Below are positions 4,520-6,386 of a DNA stretch of 6,386 bases, in pieces (position 1 is the first letter of the stretch; every line of letters starts with the position of its first letter). This DNA is from CAYLMG01 sp964568365 (GTDB taxonomy: Bacteria; Planctomycetota; Phycisphaerae; Sedimentisphaerales; Anaerobacaceae), in NCBI GenBank assembly GCA_964568365.1, contig CAZMQF010000145.1, forward strand, positions 1 to 6,386, given 5' to 3'. Below the pieces are notes generated by a model. That model saw only the letters and a program-made list of their open reading frames with translations, was not told the origin of the DNA and made no database searches. The position numbers were made by a program, and so were the translations under genes.

Positions 4520-6304
4520 ATGCAATTCTCCGCAGGGATGCAGAGCGGAATATTGAAAAAGCGCAGGACAGCTGGCAGAAAGCAGTGGATAGCCACACCC
4601 GTAAGCAAGGACGCAGGCGCACTTGCCCGGTCGCTGAATGTCTCTGTTCTTTTGGCACAGGTCCTGATAAATCGTGGTATTACTGACACACAGCAGGGAC
4701 TGGAATTCTTAAGGCCGAAGCTTACCAGCCTCATCGAGCCTGAAAAGATGCCCGGCATCCGGTCCGCAGTTGAGATTATAGCTGAGGCCGTCAGCAAAAA
4801 ACATAAAATCACCGTTTACGGCGACTACGACGTCGATGGAATCACCGGCGTCGCAATCCTTTTTGAACTGCTCTCACTGCTTGGCGCCGATGTTGATTAT
4901 TACATACCGCATCGCATTGACGAAGGCTACGGCCTAAACGCCGATGCCGTCCGGTCACTCGCTAAAGCAGGGACTAAACTGCTGATAACCGTTGATTGTG
5001 GAATCTGCGCTGTGGAATCTGCCCGGCTCGCGGAAAGTCTTGGCCTGACCGTTATAATTACCGACCATCATTGCCCCGGCCGAGAGCTGCCGAAAGCTGC
5101 TGCAATTGTTTATCCCGCTCTCGAAGCAGATTACCAGAACCAGGATTCTTCCGGCTCTATGGTCGCCTTCAAGCTCGCCTGGGCAGTTGCAAACCGTATC
5201 GCCGCCGGCCCAAGACTCGAAGGCCAAATCCGGGAATTTATGATTAATGCTACCTCGCTGGCTGCAATAGGGACAATTGCAGATGTCGTTGACCTGCGGG
5301 GTGAGAACAGGATACTGACGAGTTTCGGCCTGAAAGCTATCCCGAGCTGCCGGCTGCCCGGCATCGGTGCCCTGATTGAAACTGCGGGCTTGTCTGGACA
5401 GGGTCTCGACAGTTTCGATATCGGCTTTAGAATCGCGCCTATGCTCAACGCCGCAGGCAGAATGGGCCACGCTCGGCTCGCCGTCGAGCTGCTTACCGCG
5501 CAGAGTGACACAAAAGCCATCCAGATAGCCGATTACCTGAAAACTCAAAACTCCCAGCGCCAGCAGTGCGAAAGAAAAATCTTCGAGAGGGCCTGCGAAA
5601 TAATCATCGAAAAAGGCTTAAACCACCCCGACAGGAAAACCATCGTCCTTGCAGATGATAGCTGGCATACAGGCGTCATTGGAATCGTTGCTTCGAGGAT
5701 AGTTGACAGGTTCTATCGGCCGACAATTATGATTAACACCTCAGCCGAAGAGCAAAAGGCACACGGCTCCGCCCGTTCTATACCGGGATTCGATATACTA
5801 AGTGCAATCAGCGCCTGCTCAAAACACCTCATCGACTTCGGTGGACATAAAGTTGCAGCCGGCGTTACTATCAAATCGGAAAATATAAAAGGTTTTGCAG
5901 CCGACTTCGAAGCCTACGCAAACAAAAATCTCAAGTACGAAGACCGTTCCGCAAAGCTTCATATCGACGCTGTTGCTGCTCTGTCGGAATTCAAACATCA
6001 GTTTGTAAAACAGTTGCAGCTTCTCGAGCCTTTCGGCCAGGGTAATCCAAAACCTTTATTTGCGACAAAAGGTGTTCGTCTTTGTGCTCCTCCGAGAAAA
6101 GTCGGCGCAAGAGCAGACCATCTTCAGCTCGCAATAACGGACAACTCAAGCTCAATAAGATGCATTGGCTTTCGGTTTGCAAAATACGAAAAGAAAATGC
6201 TCGACAACGAGTACTTCAACGTCGCTTACCACCCCCAGATTAACACATATAACGGCTCGGACAGCGTCGAGTTCGTTCTCGAGGACATCCAGTTTGACGA
6301 CTGA
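4520..6304 (+). CDS. recJ: Single-stranded-DNA-specific exonuclease RecJ, 594 aa
   Basis: RecJ degrades single-stranded DNA 5' to 3' in recombination, mismatch repair and rescue of stalled forks. It is a cytoplasmic DHH-family enzyme needing Mn2+ or Mg2+. The DHH domain shows GDYDVDG at residues 101-107, TVDCG at 157-161, TDHH at 181-184 and GTIADVVDL at 251-259. Likely metal ligands are D102, D104, D159, H183 or H184, and D255. NAAGR follows at 310-314. The DHHA1 domain has WHTGVIGIVASR at 382-393, GSARSIPGFDI at 416-426 and GGHKVAAG at 441-448. The C-terminal OB-like domain opens with EPFGQGNP at 503-510. No motif is missing. The length is close to the usual 560-600 residues. The first 15-20 residues are basic and not obviously conserved, so M7 (4538) is an alternative start. 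It has its own strong promoter. Confidence 0.97.
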   Translation: MQFSAGMQSGILKKRRTAGRKQWIATPVSKDAGALARSLNVSVLLAQVLINRGITDTQQGLEFLRPKLTSLIEPEKMPGIRSAVEIIAEAVSKKHKITVYGDYDVDGITGVAILFELLSLLGADVDYYIPHRIDEGYGLNADAVRSLAKAGTKLLITVDCGICAVESARLAESLGLTVIITDHHCPGRELPKAAAIVYPALEADYQNQDSSGSMVAFKLAWAVANRIAAGPRLEGQIREFMINATSLAAIGTIADVVDLRGENRILTSFGLKAIPSCRLPGIGALIETAGLSGQGLDSFDIGFRIAPMLNAAGRMGHARLAVELLTAQSDTKAIQIADYLKTQNSQRQQCERKIFERACEIIIEKGLNHPDRKTIVLADDSWHTGVIGIVASRIVDRFYRPTIMINTSAEEQKAHGSARSIPGFDILSAISACSKHLIDFGGHKVAAGVTIKSENIKGFAADFEAYANKNLKYEDRSAKLHIDAVAALSEFKHQFVKQLQLLEPFGQGNPKPLFATKGVRLCAPPRKVGARADHLQLAITDNSSSIRCIGFRFAKYEKKMLDNEYFNVAYHPQINTYNGSDSVEFVLEDIQFDD

Positions 6305-6311
6305 TTATTTT

Positions 6312-6326
6312 CAACGATTACCGTTG
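6312..6326. other. Small hairpin between recJ and the convergent gene end
   Basis: CAACG (6312-6316) and CGTTG (6322-6326) are perfectly complementary around a 5-base loop, eight bases after the recJ stop. Neither strand has a T run after it, so termination is only a guess based on position between convergent genes. Confidence 0.25.
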
Positions 6327-6339
6327 CCGGATAATATTG

Positions 6340-6386
6340 TCACTTGCCGGTTTCTACCTGCAGTTTTTCTATTTCGAATCGCCCGA
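6340..6386 (-). CDS. Possible C-terminal end of a minus-strand gene (partial)
   Basis: On the minus strand the frame entering from the right edge reads G-R-F-E-I-E-K-L-Q-V-E-T-G-K and then TGA (6342-6340). The composition, with its alternating charged and hydrophobic residues, is protein-like. Of the other two minus frames, one has a stop at once and the other runs on to a stop near recJ. Fourteen residues cannot identify a family. If real, the gene converges on recJ with about 35 bp between the stops. Confidence 0.35.
   Translation of the reverse strand, partial: GRFEIEKLQVETGK

Noticed and set aside
4955..5548. Minus-strand open frame of 197 codons inside recJ
   Set aside because: It lies wholly antisense to the conserved DHH domain and has no recognisable motif or ribosome binding site.
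1324..6304. A dedicated DNA repair or defence cluster joining rmuC and recJ
   Set aside because: Two unrelated genes lie between them, both have their own promoters, and both are common housekeeping genes. There is no defence-type helicase, effector or sensor nearby.
6324..6350. Direct repeat TTGCCGG at 6324-6330 and 6344-6350
   Set aside because: Two copies of seven bases are expected by chance at this composition, and the second copy may be coding. There are no further copies, so it is not an array or attachment site.

Overview
The window reads as ordinary chromosomal DNA from a bacterium of moderate GC content. Two minus-strand genes on the left face four plus-strand genes on the right, and fragments of further genes lie at both edges. 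I suspect a planctomycete of the Phycisphaerae type. The main reasons are the membrane MauE/DoxX-thioredoxin fusion with a Cys-Gly-Cys-Phe-Gly loop and the style of the ASCH protein. This rests on remembered resemblance and is tentative. I see no CRISPR array, RNA gene, insertion sequence, integrase, toxin-antitoxin pair or phage gene.

Left part, minus strand (1-1201). A HAD-superfamily phosphatase-like protein (1201 to 590) is followed after 19 bp by a small ASCH-domain protein (570 to 142), so the two are probably one transcript. A terminator-like hairpin with a T run lies just after the ASCH stop. After it, a strong Shine-Dalgarno precedes an ATG at position 26, so another minus-strand gene starts there and leaves the window. 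The 122-bp divergent gap (1202-1323) holds a near-consensus promoter for rmuC. It also holds a hairpin plus T7 directly before the HAD start codon, which looks like an intrinsic terminator or attenuator.

Right part, plus strand (1324-6304). rmuC is followed after 23 bp by a short-chain dehydrogenase/reductase, probably by read-through. Next come a five-helix membrane protein fused to a thioredoxin-like domain, whose own promoter ends almost at its start codon, and then recJ behind a perfect TTGACA-16 bp-TATAAT promoter. A perfect 5-bp inverted repeat touches the -35 box of recJ. At the right edge the last 14 codons of a minus-strand gene may converge on recJ.

How the genes relate: RmuC and RecJ both act in DNA recombination and repair, but they have separate promoters and two unrelated genes between them, so a dedicated repair cluster is not supported. 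The most unusual features are the membrane redox fusion, with CxC and CxxC predicted on the same side of the membrane, the AT-rich composition of rmuC against GC-richer neighbours, and several promoter or leader arrangements. I did not find strong evidence for an undescribed multi-gene system.
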